Positions 47,601 through 59,985 of a DNA stretch of 64,000 bases are shown here, one piece after another. Source of the stretch: Lentinus brumalis. Its lineage: Eukaryota; Basidiomycota; Agaricomycetes; Polyporales; Polyporaceae. Position numbers and translations under genes: made by a program. Each line of letters opens with the position of its first letter. Positions within the stretch are counted from its first letter, which is position 1. Location of the stretch: positions 248,001 to 312,000 of the forward strand of contig MARA01000020.1 of the NCBI GenBank assembly GCA_001792895.1, in the 5' to 3' direction. The notes under the pieces were generated by a model. The model worked only from the letters and a program-made list of their open reading frames with translations. It had not been told where the DNA came from and ran no database searches.

Positions 47601-47950
47601 ACACGACTCACCCACCTCATTTCTTTGCCTCTGACCTACCTCAGGGACATAAGTATCGCGCCACCCAAATCATGCCCGCTTTACGCTGCCGATCCTCCGA
47701 CCTTGCGTGTGGTTAATTGACTGCTAGGGATGCTATGCATCTCGCACGTTTCCACACGACTCTCTGTGCGTTTCTGGCCGCTATGAGGATGAGATGAGAC
47801 TGTAGACGGACGTTCGGCGCAAGAGCTAGCGCGGGGCTTGCCGGAGACGCGACCGCGCCAAGCTGTGCCGCGCTCGCGGCGCGCCTGCCGTGCGCGTGAA
47901 CACCGAGCTCGGCGTCCGCTCGCACTTTGTCGTCGACCACGGCGTGCTCG
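44666..47950. other. Gene-poor stretch, 3.3 kb
   Basis: Only overlapping motif-free frames occur, up to 249 aa at 45438-46187. A run of 11 G (46130-46140) follows GAGGGGGGA. A partial internal repeat near 46285-46390 carries GAAGATGG-GTTCTTGT twice. No RNA gene recognised. The last few hundred bases are the upstream region of the EH-domain gene. Confidence 0.45.
46121..46140 (+). repeat. G-rich homopolymer tract
   Basis: Twenty bases are G except for two A, with an 11-base G run at the end. It is a candidate for assembly length error or G-quadruplex formation. Confidence 0.9.
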
Positions 47951-50900
47951 ATGTCGCGCCCGCTCACCCTCCACGTCTCCGCCCTCAGCGACGCCGAATA
48001 CACGACATACACCAACTCCATCCATGACATCGTCGAGGCCGACGCTGCACACGCCCCAGACTATGACAAGCTCGCCGTAGGCGTCCGCGAGGCTCGGGCG
48101 TGGCTCAGAGGCCGCTATCCCGCCCTCGCGCCCAGCACGCTCGACTCGGTACGTCGATATTTATCTGGCCTGATATATGTCTTATCCTATCGCAGATCCT
48201 CAGGCTCTTCTCTCCCGACCTCGGCCCCACAGATGTATTGACCGGAGGACAGTTCTTCGCCGCCCTCAGGCTGGTCTCACATGTCCTCGGCGGGAAGGAG
48301 ATGGACCCAAGTCTTGTCTTTATCCAAGGTGTGTGTTCTTACCATGCTTCTGACCCCTGCGCGACTTTCCACTTGCTGCACGAGACATGGGATAAGCTAC
48401 GGGGCAATGGGAAGTTTCCCACCTTCATCAAGTGCGCGGGTCCTGTACTACATCATCGCGCGAGTGCTGCTGTAGTACCGTCACCGCCACCTTGCCCAGT
48501 GTGACATGCGACAAAAGCCTCCGCCATGGGTCAGGCCTGCACCTGCTCTGTATCGTCAATATATTCCCCCAATCCGTTGAAGCATCTTCGGCTACGAGCC
48601 ATCACGTCCTTGCAGTTGAACGGGTGACTTATGTGCCGTCATGGACAACGATGCAGCTGGGCCCCTGCTACTTCGTTCAAACCGCAAGAACGGAGACCAG
48701 GGGAAGTGTATCCCTCCGCTTCTGCTACTTCCATAGACCTCGGTGCCCTGCTCCAAGGGAGCCCACATGGCCATTGTTGCCCTGTTTAGCGTATACCGGG
48801 TGCTCAACTTGAGGTATCTGTGCGCTTGGTACATTATCTCGTGGGGTATTGTGTCGGAATATATGTATACAATCTGGACGATTTAGTCGCCTTTAATCGC
48901 ATGCTCTCTCGCCACGACAATGCGGCTGGGAGCATATGGTCTTAAGGCGACCTCATCACGTTCGCGGCGAGCGCGCCGGCAGCCCTGTTTCGTGGGGGAA
49001 CGGACAGACCCCCCCCTCGCCCCCTTTCCCATTTCCCTTGAGTCACTTCCGAATGTCGCAGTCCGCCATTGCGTCTGGTGCACGGTGCCAGTACCTCCCC
49101 ACTTTGACGTGCTCTTGCTCTTACCCGCCGCGACGATTTGATGCGTTCGCATTCGAGGCCTTAGGAAGTGACGCAGGAGGAAGAAGGAAGTCCGTTCGGC
49201 CGCATCACTTCCACCTCCGCAGTCTCCGTCACAGCCCCAGCAGCCCTTCTTGCGGATCTCAGGCCGCATCCTTGGCCTCAGCTTGAGGCCCAAGAATGTG
49301 CCACCGGGCGTAGGTCGCACGCGTTAAAGAGCTTGGGTGATGCGTCCCTTGTCCACGCAATATCGGTCCATATTTCTCAACCTCTACGTCACATATGCAT
49401 ATGTGCGGTGCTGATCCATTCGCGTTGTAGCACACCCAGATGAACTCGCGTCTCGCTCGCCTTCTCCGCTCGGGAAACGTTCGCGCGTCCCCTCCCCCGT
49501 CAACAATCCGTTCTCTCGCAACGGAACCACATCTTCGTTACCCGCAAGCGCTACCATCTCCTCAGCTCCCGCGAAGCCTCCTCCTCCTTCTCTCCCACCG
49601 AAGCCGACAAATCCCTTCCTGCACCGACGAGGATCCCAAGAGGTCACACCACAATCTGCCCCCGCTGGCACTGCCGTCTTTCCGGGCGGTCGCTCCGCCA
49701 ACACTCAGGATAACAAAATACCCCCGTTACCCCCGCGCAAGCCTCCGGTCATACCTCCTCCTCGACATGCATCCATGAGCGCGCAGCAGCCGCAGTCAGC
49801 CGCGCGCGAACCTCTTCCTCCCGTTCCTGCCTTCCCGCACGCGTCCCGGAGCGTCACGACAAGCACGTCGAACACCCTTATTCAGCAGTCCCTGCAGGCC
49901 ACGCGGATAGCGCAGAGCCTGAAGAAGGCGGAGCAGAAGCTCGAAGAGGAGCGCGTACTCGAAGTGCTGAAGAGCAGCTCCGCTCCCCTACGGCGCATAC
50001 GTAGCAAGAGCCCCAGCAAGACCCCGAGCAGCTCCGCGTCATCGGCGTCGGGCTCCGGGGGGCGTACTATCACGCACAGGCGCGTGCCGTCCCTTCCTCC
50101 ACGACGGACCCACAGTCCTTCTGCGTCGACGGTCGGCGGCTCGGTACGGTCGTACGAGCAAGTTGCGAACGCGTCGCTGTCTCCATTTAGACGGACAACG
50201 ATGTCTGCACCCGGCGTCACACCCTCCTCCCTCCCTCCGGAACGGCGATTCGCGTCCCCGAGCAACTCACCTTCCCGCACGCCCCCACGACCACTCACCG
50301 AGCTACCTCCAGACCCACCGCCAACGCACCCCGATCGGAAAACCAGCGCGTTAAGTGTCGACACAGATCGATTCACGTTGTCTAATCCGTCCCCACGTGT
50401 CGGCCGATCAAAGTCTCTGCACCACCCGTCGCCGCCGCCCGTACCACCCCCGCCACGGCGAAAACGCCCAGAGAGCGCACAGCTCACGCCGACATCTTCC
50501 CCGTTCGAGTCCCCGTTCGCGAACCCACCAGAATCCGAGCCCACTCCGGCGAATCTCGTGCTCTCGCGCCACCTGTCCTTCTCGTCGACACGCCAACGCG
50601 AGGAACGGGAGAGAGGGCGGGAGGCGTTCTCGGACACGCTACAGAAGACGTTCACGAACCTGCAGCTGCGCGCGACGCCGGCGCTGTACAAGGCTGAGGG
50701 CGCGTTCTCGCGGCGCGGGTTCGTGCAGCGCGGGCACGGGCACGGGTGGACGCGCGCGGAGGGCGAGCGGGGGCTTATGGACGACGTCGACGTCGACGCG
50801 GACGACGCGAGCGGCAGCTTGGACCATGATGCGGATGCGGACGCGGACGATGTGGATGTGGACGAGCGGGCGAGGCGGTGGCGAGAGGGCGGGGTGGACG

Positions 50901-51013
50901 TCGCCGTGGTGAATGGGGAGGAGGAAGCCGGGAGGGGCGCGGGCGGGAGGCGGATGGTCCTGGAGAGGGATGATCTGAAGTGGCCGGCGGGGGATGGGTG
51001 GAGGCCATTGTGA
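47951..51013 (+). CDS. EH-domain and proline-rich protein (endocytosis/actin-type adaptor)
   Basis: Exons 47951-48148, 48196-48328 and 49431-51013 join in phase to about 637 aa. The first ~110 residues resemble an EH/EF-hand-like domain: LRGRYPALAPSTLDSILRLF, GGQFFAALRLVSHVL. The rest is disordered: two NPF motifs (VNNPFSR, PTNPFLH), SH3-ligand runs (KIPPLPPRKPPVIPPPR), a coiled-coil-like segment (SLKKAEQKLEEERVLEVLK), many Ser/Pro repeats and an acidic tail ending DGWRPL. EH domains bind NPF peptides in endocytic adaptors, so self-association or recruitment of other EH proteins is plausible. The join across the 1.1 kb intron 2 rests on phase and on the homolog-like VFIQAHP sequence. It could instead be two genes, but exon 3 lacks an early in-frame ATG. 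Confidence 0.72.
48329..49430 (+). other. 1.1 kb intron with a hairpin, EH-domain gene
   Basis: This intron is about 20 times longer than others in the window. It contains an imperfect hairpin at 48886-48951, where GTCGCCTTTAATCGCATGCT pairs with GAGCATATGGTCTTAAGGCG. Frames inside are motif-free. An inserted element or a structured RNA is possible. Confidence 0.6.
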
Positions 51014-51835
51014 GCGCTCTGACTCGCGGCGTGTGCATAGAGGTGAGTATCTGAGCGGTTGGGGTGTGATCTGCTTTATGCTGCGTGCTGATGACTATTT
51101 GTACTTGCAGGGGGGCGATCTAGAATATGGAAGCAGTGAAACGGAGCTACTACTACCGTACGTTTAGTCCGGCTGACCTGGCTGGCCGCTGTATTGATAT
51201 GTACCGCATTGGCATTCGCATCGTTCGTCTTCCTGTTGTGTCCAGTATCTCTCTCGCTACGATGGACCACCTACCACCCCGCAGACTCCATGCTAGGCTC
51301 GAGGCAGCACGAGCTGCTCTTGATTAGACCTCCGCACATGTATCGGACGCAGTCTGTCAACACAACACCTGTGGATCGACGGTTGCTTGCGCTGCGGCCT
51401 AAAGCTTGAAGCTTCAAGTCCTGCCAAGGCCAGTGCGCGCAGGATACTGGGCGGCGGGGACTTACAGCTGGAGCAGCCTCTCAGAAAATCCTCTATACTT
51501 GCCACCGCTCGCTTGGCCCTTGGCCATACCTCTCTCTGTATGTCGAGGACATCGCTCGCTGCAGATCAGGTTGAATTTTTGATTGACCTCGTTCAAATCG
51601 GAAATTCACAGTACAGCCTACCGCAGTACTTGAGGCTCTTTGACGCGTGAGCGTTCCGATAGCATAACGTCAACGTCCATGGCAGCGGGCGACAACTTAA
51701 CCGAACAGGGAACTCCGAGCTGGCCCTGGCAGTGCGGGCCACACGACGCCCTGGTTCTATGCTAGCTACAGCGCCGGAATTCGACGCTTAATAGAGCCGG
51801 CTAGTAAGTGGAAGGTGGCTACACCCGGGAGACTT
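51014..51835. other. Intergenic, no gene recognised
   Basis: This holds the 3' flank of the EH-domain gene and the upstream region of the GST gene. Short frames (up to 87 aa) have no motif. It should contain the missing first exon of the GST, but I cannot place it. Confidence 0.5.
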
Positions 51836-52807
51836 ACGCTCTACGATGCTGTGGTGCGCACCAATCGTTCACCGAGGTCTTCCTTCTTGTAATCGCTGAC
51901 GGCTCGCGTGAACTCAGGATTCCCCATATTCTCACCGCGTGAGCCTCCACCTCATATCACGCTACGAATCTCTCAGTCTCAGTCACGCACGGAAATATAG
52001 GTGCGCCTTGCGTTGGAAGAAGCCGGGGCAAAGTACGACATAATCTGGATGGATTTACTCAACAAGCCCCTCTGGTACGGCGAGAAGGTATACCCCAAAG
52101 CGAATGTGAGTGCCAACAAAGGGTACGCCCACACTTGTTGTACCTGCGCAACTGCGATGCTTAACAGGGGTCATACATAGGTCCCTCTCCTCGTATGCGG
52201 AGGTCCGGCCTTGCATCGGGACGAGGCCCCTTCACCAGAGGCAAAGACGATCCCCCAGTCCAGGGTGATCCTCGACTTCCTTGTGGACCTCTTTCCCAAC
52301 CTCCTCCCTGAGGACTCGCTCCTCCGCGCAAAGGCGCGCTTCTTCATCGAGACCGCCGACGAGAAGTTTACCAAGGCGTTCTTCAGCTTCGTCTTCACCA
52401 GAGGCAGCGTGGACGAGATACTCGCCGCCGTAGAGGAGATGCAGGCGCTGCTCCCCGCCGCGGGCTTCGCCGTCGGCCAGTGGTCTATAGCAGACGCAGC
52501 CTTTGTGCCGTTCCTCATGCACCTGGACTGTCATCTGAAGAACAAGATCGGGGTGTTCGCGGACGGCGTCCCCGAGAAGACGTTGGCAGCGCTGCATGGA
52601 CCGAAGTTCCTCAGGATACGGCGCTATTTAGAGGAGAACGTCGCGCGGGAGAGCATGACGAATACCTGGAACGAGGTCGGTGTTTCGGGCTTCCGCAAAT
52701 CGCACCATTGCGATGTCACTTACTTACTTCTATGCCAGTCGGCGGTATTGGTGCAGCTGTGCCATCGGATGCGCACGAGCGGGATGGAAGTCCTCAATGC
52801 AGACTGA
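51836..52807 (+). CDS. Glutathione S-transferase-like protein, 5' end unresolved
   Basis: Recognised pieces are an exon ending TLYDAV (to about 51853), a 21 bp micro-exon 51918-51938 (DSPYSHR), 52001-52105 (VRLALEEAGAKYDIIWMDLL...YPKAN) and 52181-52807. Together they give the thioredoxin-like N domain (TLYDAVDSPYSHRVRLALEE) and the helical C domain (RAKARFFIETADEKFTKAFF, FAVGQWSIADAAFVPFL). GSTs conjugate glutathione to electrophiles in the cytosol. The active-site region reads DSPYSHR, so Ser is the candidate catalytic residue. A possible last intron (about 52678-52737) would alter the final residues. Upstream of TLYDAV the frame has no ATG before a stop, so an extra 5' exon must exist or the gene is damaged. 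Confidence 0.75.
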
Positions 52808-53143
52808 GAAGCATCTGCGGGCATGCCACAACGGCGTAGCGTCATAACAACTGCCCGCGTCTGACGTTGCAACCGCACGTTCTGGTTGACCCGGCCGTAT
52901 CGATCCATACCGCATTTGTATTTCCCCTCCCGCCCGTTCACGTTCGCCCACCTATCCGTATACCCAAAGCTCGAGGCGCTGCGTGCTGCTCGCGATAGAA
53001 TGTCTTCCGAATCTACTTCATTTGCTATCTTATACACGTGCAAACGACAATATAGATATGCAGTAGATCTACACCTGTAGAATCTGACGGGACATCGACG
53101 CGAGGTGTTCGGTGACTGTACTAGTATAAGCAGCTCCATCATG

Positions 53144-56100
53144 TCACCAGGCCATCCTTGCAACGAAAGACTGCGAAACCCATATCAGTAACGCCCCCAC
53201 CAGCTCAAAAAAGGGCTTATAGGCAACTCACGTTCGGATACGTCCTGACAATCAGCTTGCGGACCTCGTCTACCGTCAGGATGCCCAAAGCGAAGGCGAA
53301 CGGGATGCCCCAGAACATGCCCGGGATCGGCGTCGTGTCGAAGACTTGCTGCAAGCCCGGGCCGTACAGATTCACGACGGCGATGAGCGCGGTGGCGGTC
53401 ATGCCGATGGGCACGACGAGGTTGCGGCGCGGGCCCCAGAGCGGGTTTGATTGCAGGATGGAGACACGGCGGTTGCGCACAGCGAGGAGGCCGCCGTATT
53501 GCATGAAGACGATTGTCACGTAGCTGACAAGCGAAGGCAGGTTAAGAGGTAAGCGAGGGAGGTCGAGAAAGGGGAACGCACTAGATGCACTGCCCAACGT
53601 TGACGAAGTGGGTGAGCTGGTCGAGGGTGTAGCCCTTGTAGCCTTCGGCCCATTTGTCGTACACGAGGATGACGTCGTGGAAGCCCAGCCCTTGCTGGTC
53701 CATGTAGAGGAACCACATGCTCATCGCGCAGGGCCACATCATGAGACCGATGAACTGCAACGATGGTCAGGGTCAAGGTGCATGTTACCGAGGAGCTCGC
53801 GTACAAGGTAGATCTGGAAGAAGAATCGCCAGTCCGTGAGTCGGTCCGTCCGCGCGTTGCGAGGTTTGCGCAGCATCAGGTCTATGCAGACGTCAGTGAG
53901 GCAAAGGTGGCGGCAGGTGTGATGGACGGACCAGACTCCGGCTTCTCGTACATGAGCGAGATGGACATGACCACGTCGTTCGTGATCGAGAAGCAGACTT
54001 GCAGATACGAGCTGAGCGCGAGCTGCATCCCGAGGAAGACGTTGCAGAAGACGGTCATGAACTCCGTGTACGTCCCGGCCTGAAGGTTGCATGATTAGTG
54101 CCCGTTCCGCCCCCGATTGGTAGAGATGAGACGTACGGGCATCAAGTAGAGGATGACTTTCTTGAGGTTATCGAACACGAGGCGGCCCATCTCGATGGCA
54201 ACGACGATGGAGGTGAAGTCATTGTTAAGCAGGATCATCGAAGCTGGAGTAGATACCGACGATGAGTGTGCACCCGAAGAGCTGAAGGCGGGAGGCACTC
54301 ACCTGCTTCCTTCGCGACATCGCTACCAGCACCCATCGCAACCCCGATGTCAGCTGCCTTCAGTGCAGGAGCGTCGTTCACACCGTCGCCGGTGACCGCG
54401 ACAGTGTTGTCGCCTCTCGCCTTGGTCTGCTCGACGATACGCAGTTTCTGCTCTGGAGTCGTGCGGGCGAAGACGATCTCGCTGTAGTTGCCAAGGACCA
54501 TATCCCAGTCGACTTCCTCGAGGGTCTCGATGTCGTCTCCGGTGAGAATGAGCGCACGTACGCCATCATCGTCGCGCGGTTTGATGACAGACGGTTCCAA
54601 GCCGGCGTATCGTTTTGCCAAGTCGGAACTGCGCATGTCCTTCAGATTGTCGACCTTCTCCTGGGTGACGATGCCGACCTATAAAAATGGGATTAGTGCT
54701 GAGCGGAAGAATAGTGAAAAAGATGAATTGCTCACCTGACGAGCAATCGCCAGTGCGGTGAGCTTGAAGTCTCCAGTGACCATAAACACCCTGACCCCAG
54801 CACGGCGGATGATTCTGACAGCGTCGGGGACGTCCTCCCTAGCAGGATCACGGATACCGACAAGCCCGACGAGAGTGAGGCCCCGTAAGTTAGCGTACAT
54901 AAGGTCTTCCATATCGTTTGCGACCATGCCCGGAGCGAAGCCAACCACAGAATCCATCGAACGACGACAGAGCGCTAGCACGCGCTGACCCTCGCTGCTC
55001 CAGCGCTCTTGCAGCGCGAAGAGCTTCGAGCGCAGAGATTGAGTAAGCGGGGAGACCGTGCCGTCTGCATTCATGACCTCACTGCACTTCGGGAAGAGGA
55101 CATCGGGGCCGCCTTTCACGAGCATCCATCGCTCGGGTTCGGACTGCAGGTCGATTTGCTTTTCCGAGCATCGTTGTACGACGCTGAGCATCCACTTGTT
55201 GCGCGAGTTGAAGGGGATCTCGAAGATCTTCTCGAAGGATGCGAGGAGAGAGGGAGTGTCTACTCCGAGAGTGGGGATGGATAGCTCCTCGGCGAAACGG
55301 AGAACAGCCGTGTCGGTGGCGTCTCCCTTGACTTGTCGCTCTTCGACTGGGAGATGTGCAGAGGAGGAATCGAACTTGGCGCCGTTGCACAGACGTGCGA
55401 CCTGGTGGAGAGCCATGAAGGCAGCGGGAGCGGATGGGACGTCTTCGGCGGACAAATTGTGCTTGATCTCTCCGATGTGGAACTCGGCATCGAAGAAGGC
55501 GACATTCTGCACTGACTATGATAGTAGGTCAATATCAGGCTTCTCCGCCCAGAGTATGTACTAATGCTCACCATCTTGCCGATAGTCAGTGTGCCAGTCT
55601 TGTCCGAACAGAGCACTGACATGCATCCGAGCGTCTCAATAGTCGCGAGGTTCTTAACTAGGACGTTCCGCTTGGCCATGCGCTTAGCCACAATTGTGAG
55701 CGATAAGGCGACGCAGACTGGCAGTCCCTGTATCCGCAGTCAGTATGATGAGTAGCGTTTGGGTGGTGAGTGGTCGTACCTGCGGGACGAACGCGGTGAG
55801 ACAACCAATGGAGTTGATGATCGCTCCGCTAGCAGTCTCGAAGCCTGGAAAGCTCCTCCGGAGCCAGGCTGCCCAGATGATGAGTGAAAGGCCAAAGAGA
55901 CCAAGGGCGAGCGTCGAGACGATCTTCGTGAAGAACCAGATTTCCTTCTGGACGGTCGTCAGCTTGAACTTGTTCTTGCCAGACATCGCGACTATCCGAC
56001 CCATGACAGACTTATCGCCGACGGCGAACACGACGCCAGTGCAGTTGCCTTGCACGACGAAGGTGGATGTGAGTGCGAGGTTGCGGGTCTCCAGCGCGTT

Positions 56101-57070
56101 CTCCGAGGTCAGGTCCAGCATCCCCGGGATCATATCGCTGTAAAGTTGTTAGCCAAGACCTCCGAAGGGACTACGTGCTATTCACCTCTCTCCCGTCAAG
56201 AGGGAACGGTCAAATCGTACGTCACTGGAGACCTGTACAAGGCGCAGGTCCGCGGGTACGCGGTCACCCATCGAGAGAGTGACGACATCCCCGACGACGA
56301 GATCCCTAGCGGGCACGGTCTGGTGCTTGCCATCCCTGATGACCGACGCCTCCTCCGCGATAAGGGTCTTGATGGAGTTCATGATACGAGAGGCATGCCA
56401 GTCAACAAGCGCATAGAAGGTCGCGGATACAACGATAACCAGAAGCTAAGGGGGGACTAATGAGGGTATGTATGCCAGCCCGGGTGATGTGGGATCACGT
56501 ACCAGCAAGATAGCAACTCCGAGATTGAACACCGCCGGGTGGGGCAGACCAAGAGGTTCATAGGACAGCTAAGCGGCTCGAGATTAGCGGCGGTAAAGGC
56601 CACCAGCAGTACGACGTACGACGGTGACAATGAACGCGATCCACATGAGGAAGTTGAAGCCTCCGAAAACGTAGTTGAGAGCCTTCTTCCAGTATTGCGT
56701 GGGTGGTGCAGAGATCACGTTCTTCCCATCCTTCGAACGGCGTTGCACAGCGTCGTTCTCCAGACCGACGGTTGGCGATGTCGAGAAGCGGGTGTAGACC
56801 TCGTCGACAGTCAGGCGGTGGACGTCGATCTGCCGGATAGCGGAGGCAGGGTCTGTGGTTTTCGATCCTTCAGGCTGTTTCTGCTTCTGATCGACGATAG
56901 AGTCGACATGGATGGAGAGGGTACGGTATCTATCGAGTAACTTCAGGAAGGAGAGAAGAGGGACCGGAAGAAGAGAAGTCATACTGAATCTGCACCTCGT
57001 GGTCCTTTCCTGCCTCAGAAGCAGAGCCTGACGGGGTCTCGCCGTTCTTCGAAGTGGAGGAACCCTGCAT
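53144..57070 (-). CDS. P-type cation ATPase, Na+/K+-ATPase alpha-like
   Basis: A multi-exon gene runs from the ATG at 57070 (first splice 56985 to 56929 gives [12 protein letters not shown]) to the stop at 53144 (last exon 53170-53144, ending SFVARMAW). Motifs in order are a cation-ATPase N domain ([20 protein letters not shown]), the actuator ([26 protein letters not shown]), the phosphorylation site DKTGTLT (Asp near 55604), the nucleotide domain ([15 protein letters not shown]), hinge [11 protein letters not shown] (about 54370) and [18 protein letters not shown], then C-terminal transmembrane helices. It is a type II pump closest to the fungal Na+/K+-ATPase-like (IIC) group, moving alkali cations across a membrane. 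After DKTGTLT comes IGKM where QNKM is common. Internal introns were not all resolved. Confidence 0.9.
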
Positions 57071-58267
57071 CGCAAGAGGGGCGGGGGAACTACCTCAGAG
57101 GAGCTGAGCTGCCGCTGGGATGGCGCTGAGATATTATAAGGGTTGTCAGTTCCGGTGTCCCCTTATCTGTCTGGCATTTCTGTGATTCAGGGCAAGTGTG
57201 TTGGCTGACCTTATGAATGTGCGGTGTTTATGCCATTCCTCATTACTGTGACGCCTGTCTAAAGCAGGCTCGCGCGCGCCTCGCAAGTCGGGCAGTGGAC
57301 ACCCGGAGCGTCCTGAAGTGCGGAACTTCAGTACACTCTTCGGGTGCTGTATAATTGACCGCTTCTTCGCTGCGATTGCATGCCGCGAGGCCCTGCCTTT
57401 GGTGTCAGCATGCGTTCGTGCTGTCGCTCAGACTCTGACATACTTACTTGCATTTCTTACCGCTCGCAGCATGCGCGCTTGCGCTCTTTTCGCCATTCCT
57501 CCGCCTGGGATGGTGCCGTACCATTTTGATTATCTCGCACAGGGGCTGGCGTTTCAGCCATACGCCGCTGTCTTGCACTGACACCGATGTCCCTCTGGCC
57601 AGGGCCTGAGAAATACGCCGGGTATGACCTTACGAAAGTAAGTAAGTAGTCTGGCTCAGGCCTGGTTGACTACGAGCTGCGCATACATAGACAAGTCACA
57701 AGGCTTGCATGCTTGACTGCGTGATTAATTTGCTTCAAATCAACGCTCCTTGAAGGGTCTCGTATGAGATAGGGCATACCTGCGTTGCTAGGACGCCAGA
57801 CTCTGGGCGTCTCGCGCTTGTGGCATCACCCGACCGCGGTGAGTAGGCTGTAGCCCAGAAAGCTCGTTTGGACCGACTTGTACTGTAGCATCACGTCCTG
57901 GCTGAGATTTCTCTGCGTCCACGGCTGCCCGAGGTATAAACCGTTTGGTTGTGTAGATCGAGTACGTCTGAATATCTGATGAGGAGTTGGGAGTCACGAC
58001 GAGACGGACGGACGACACGCTGCAAGCGTATGGTCACCGACGTCGAGATAGTTCCGACATCTGATTGCAGCAGCGAGTAAGGCACCGTCCTCGGCAGAGA
58101 GACGAATGCTATACGGACGCTCCCGTACGAGCAAGTACACTGCACGAAACACCAACAAGTAGCCTACCGAGGAAGAATGGACTTGAGCGGCGGAGGACAC
58201 AGGAATCGTGAAACACGCACCGTTTAGCTCTATCACTATGTTCGTGTCCGCTCTGAGTCGCCTTCTC
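57071..58267. other. Intergenic, no gene recognised
   Basis: This is the ATPase upstream region and the 3' flank of the DUF6533 gene. TACTTACTT (about 57440) and AAGTAAGTA (about 57632) are short inverted matches 190 bp apart, too short to call an element. No gene seen. Confidence 0.5.
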
Positions 58268-59985
58268 TTATACACAGCTCGTGACCATCCCCTCGCCTCC
58301 AATCGGATAAGCGCAGTCTACCCCGGCCCCGGCATTGGACTCGAACGCACGTTGATCGTCGTCCTCGGCGGCTCTACCAGGCTCAATCGTGGCATTCAAC
58401 GACCCGATGATTCGCACGAAACTGGGCACACTGTCCGTGGACATCGAGAGATGGAGCGGATCGTCCGAATCGATCTTCACATTCCGCTCGCTCGCTTCTT
58501 GCAAGTCCAGCAGAAAATGCCACGTTAGGATGGCCGTCAGACTAGAGTAGGTGAATATTAGTCGTCGAATCACAAGCAGAGAATATCAGTGTATCATACG
58601 GGTCGGTCAACGAGGGGATAAAGCTCATGAAAGCATGCGAGGCGCCGATGCCAAATGTCTGCATGACCGCGGGAGAGTAAGTGTCTGTCATTCGGGAAAC
58701 AGATTCGAAGACGTACTTCGGCGAGGTTGAAGCTGAGTTGGAGAACGTTTAGGACGAATAGAATGCTGTGAATACAGCGCGTTAGCAGATGGGGCAGTGA
58801 TCCCGTACGATGGCGGCTTACACGAAATATGCCAGTCCTAGACCCGGACAGCACGCACGTCTACGGATCAGAACGTACACGACGGGAACAGTAGGTTGCT
58901 CACCATTCCGGACCATGATCGCTGAGAGCGACCCAATCGCCGGCTGAACGATCTGTGAGAGTGAGTGAGAGTCTCCGAGGGAACGCCATGTCGCCACGAT
59001 GAGCAGGCAATCGGCGCAGATCAGGCATGTACGGGATACGACAGTGACTACCAGCTGGTCAGTTCAGAGGCCGAGTGCCAAAGTTGAAGCTCGCTCGCAC
59101 ATCTGTAGGGGCGATTAGTTCGATTGATTGAGGCCATTCAAGACGCAAGAATCGCTGACATGATAGCTTCCGTCGGGGTGGCGAGCACTTCTTGCGTGCA
59201 CCCAACCACGGGGTCCGGGATGCCGATCACTCCCAAAGCATATTGCGCCTGCGATCGGCCATAACATTCAGTGAAAGTCATTAAACGCACCCGAGTCGCA
59301 TACCATATTGACGGAAAGCGGTGCGAGAGACAGTGTGAAGATTATTGTTGCGATGAGCCAACGTCGCGTCAACGCATACCCACGCATCAGGGAAAATACT
59401 GCGCCACATTCCGTCAGCATCGTGTCTAAGAAGCAAGATGGACCAAGCATACCTGCGTATGCGAGGTAACGTATATATTCCAGGAAGACGGCTGCTTTCG
59501 TGAGCACTGTGCATGCGCTATGGCACGGTGGGAATGAATGGGCAGTCCGTGCGTTTGTCAAGTGGAGCCAGCGTACCTCTGGATAATCAAGATGTCAAGT
59601 CAGACGGCCATGTTCCTCACAACGCCGTGAAGAGCTTACCGTGGCGCCTCTGGCTATGTCCAGACTCTTAAAGGCAATGGACGTGTATCGGATGAACAGC
59701 AATAAGACAGATGCCCCGGTTACTTTCTTCCCCCAGAATAGGTTGATCTCGCGATCAAGCGTGATAACGAAGTCATACAGAAGCATAGCTATATTCGCAG
59801 AGTATGCGTCAGTGTACCAATGCGGGATTCATGAGGATGTGAATAGTCACCGATTGGAGCTATTAGTACCAGTTGAGAGTTTTCCCTGAACGTGATGCAT
59901 TAGCCGCTTTCCAGGAGCTCCACAGAAGGGACATACAAGAAGGCGTAGGCAGCAACAACCTGAGCGTTATCGAGGGGGAGGACAT
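58268..59985 (-). CDS. DUF6533-type multi-pass membrane protein
   Basis: Exons are short with many introns, and I could not fix every boundary. The N-terminal DUF6533 motif is clear near 59640-59770: LLYDFVITLDREINLFW, GKKVTGASVLLLFIRY. Then come ECGAVFSLMRGYALTRRWL and ATIIFTLSLAPLSVNM (about 59290-59410), VTVVSRTCLICADCLLI (about 59000), LFVLNVLQLSFNLAE (58720-58760) and, at the end, LTAILTWHFLLDLQEASERN followed by an acidic cytoplasmic tail ending MVTSCV. This seven-helix layout is that of a very large basidiomycete-specific family of unknown function. The start at 59985 is a guess: the first exon (MSSPSITL) is short. Confidence 0.75.

Noticed and set aside
57436..57645. Inverted TACTTACTT motifs as ends of a small element
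   Set aside because: The matches are only about 9-11 bp, with no target duplication; similar motifs occur by chance elsewhere (about 29.5, 40.3 and 52.7 kb).
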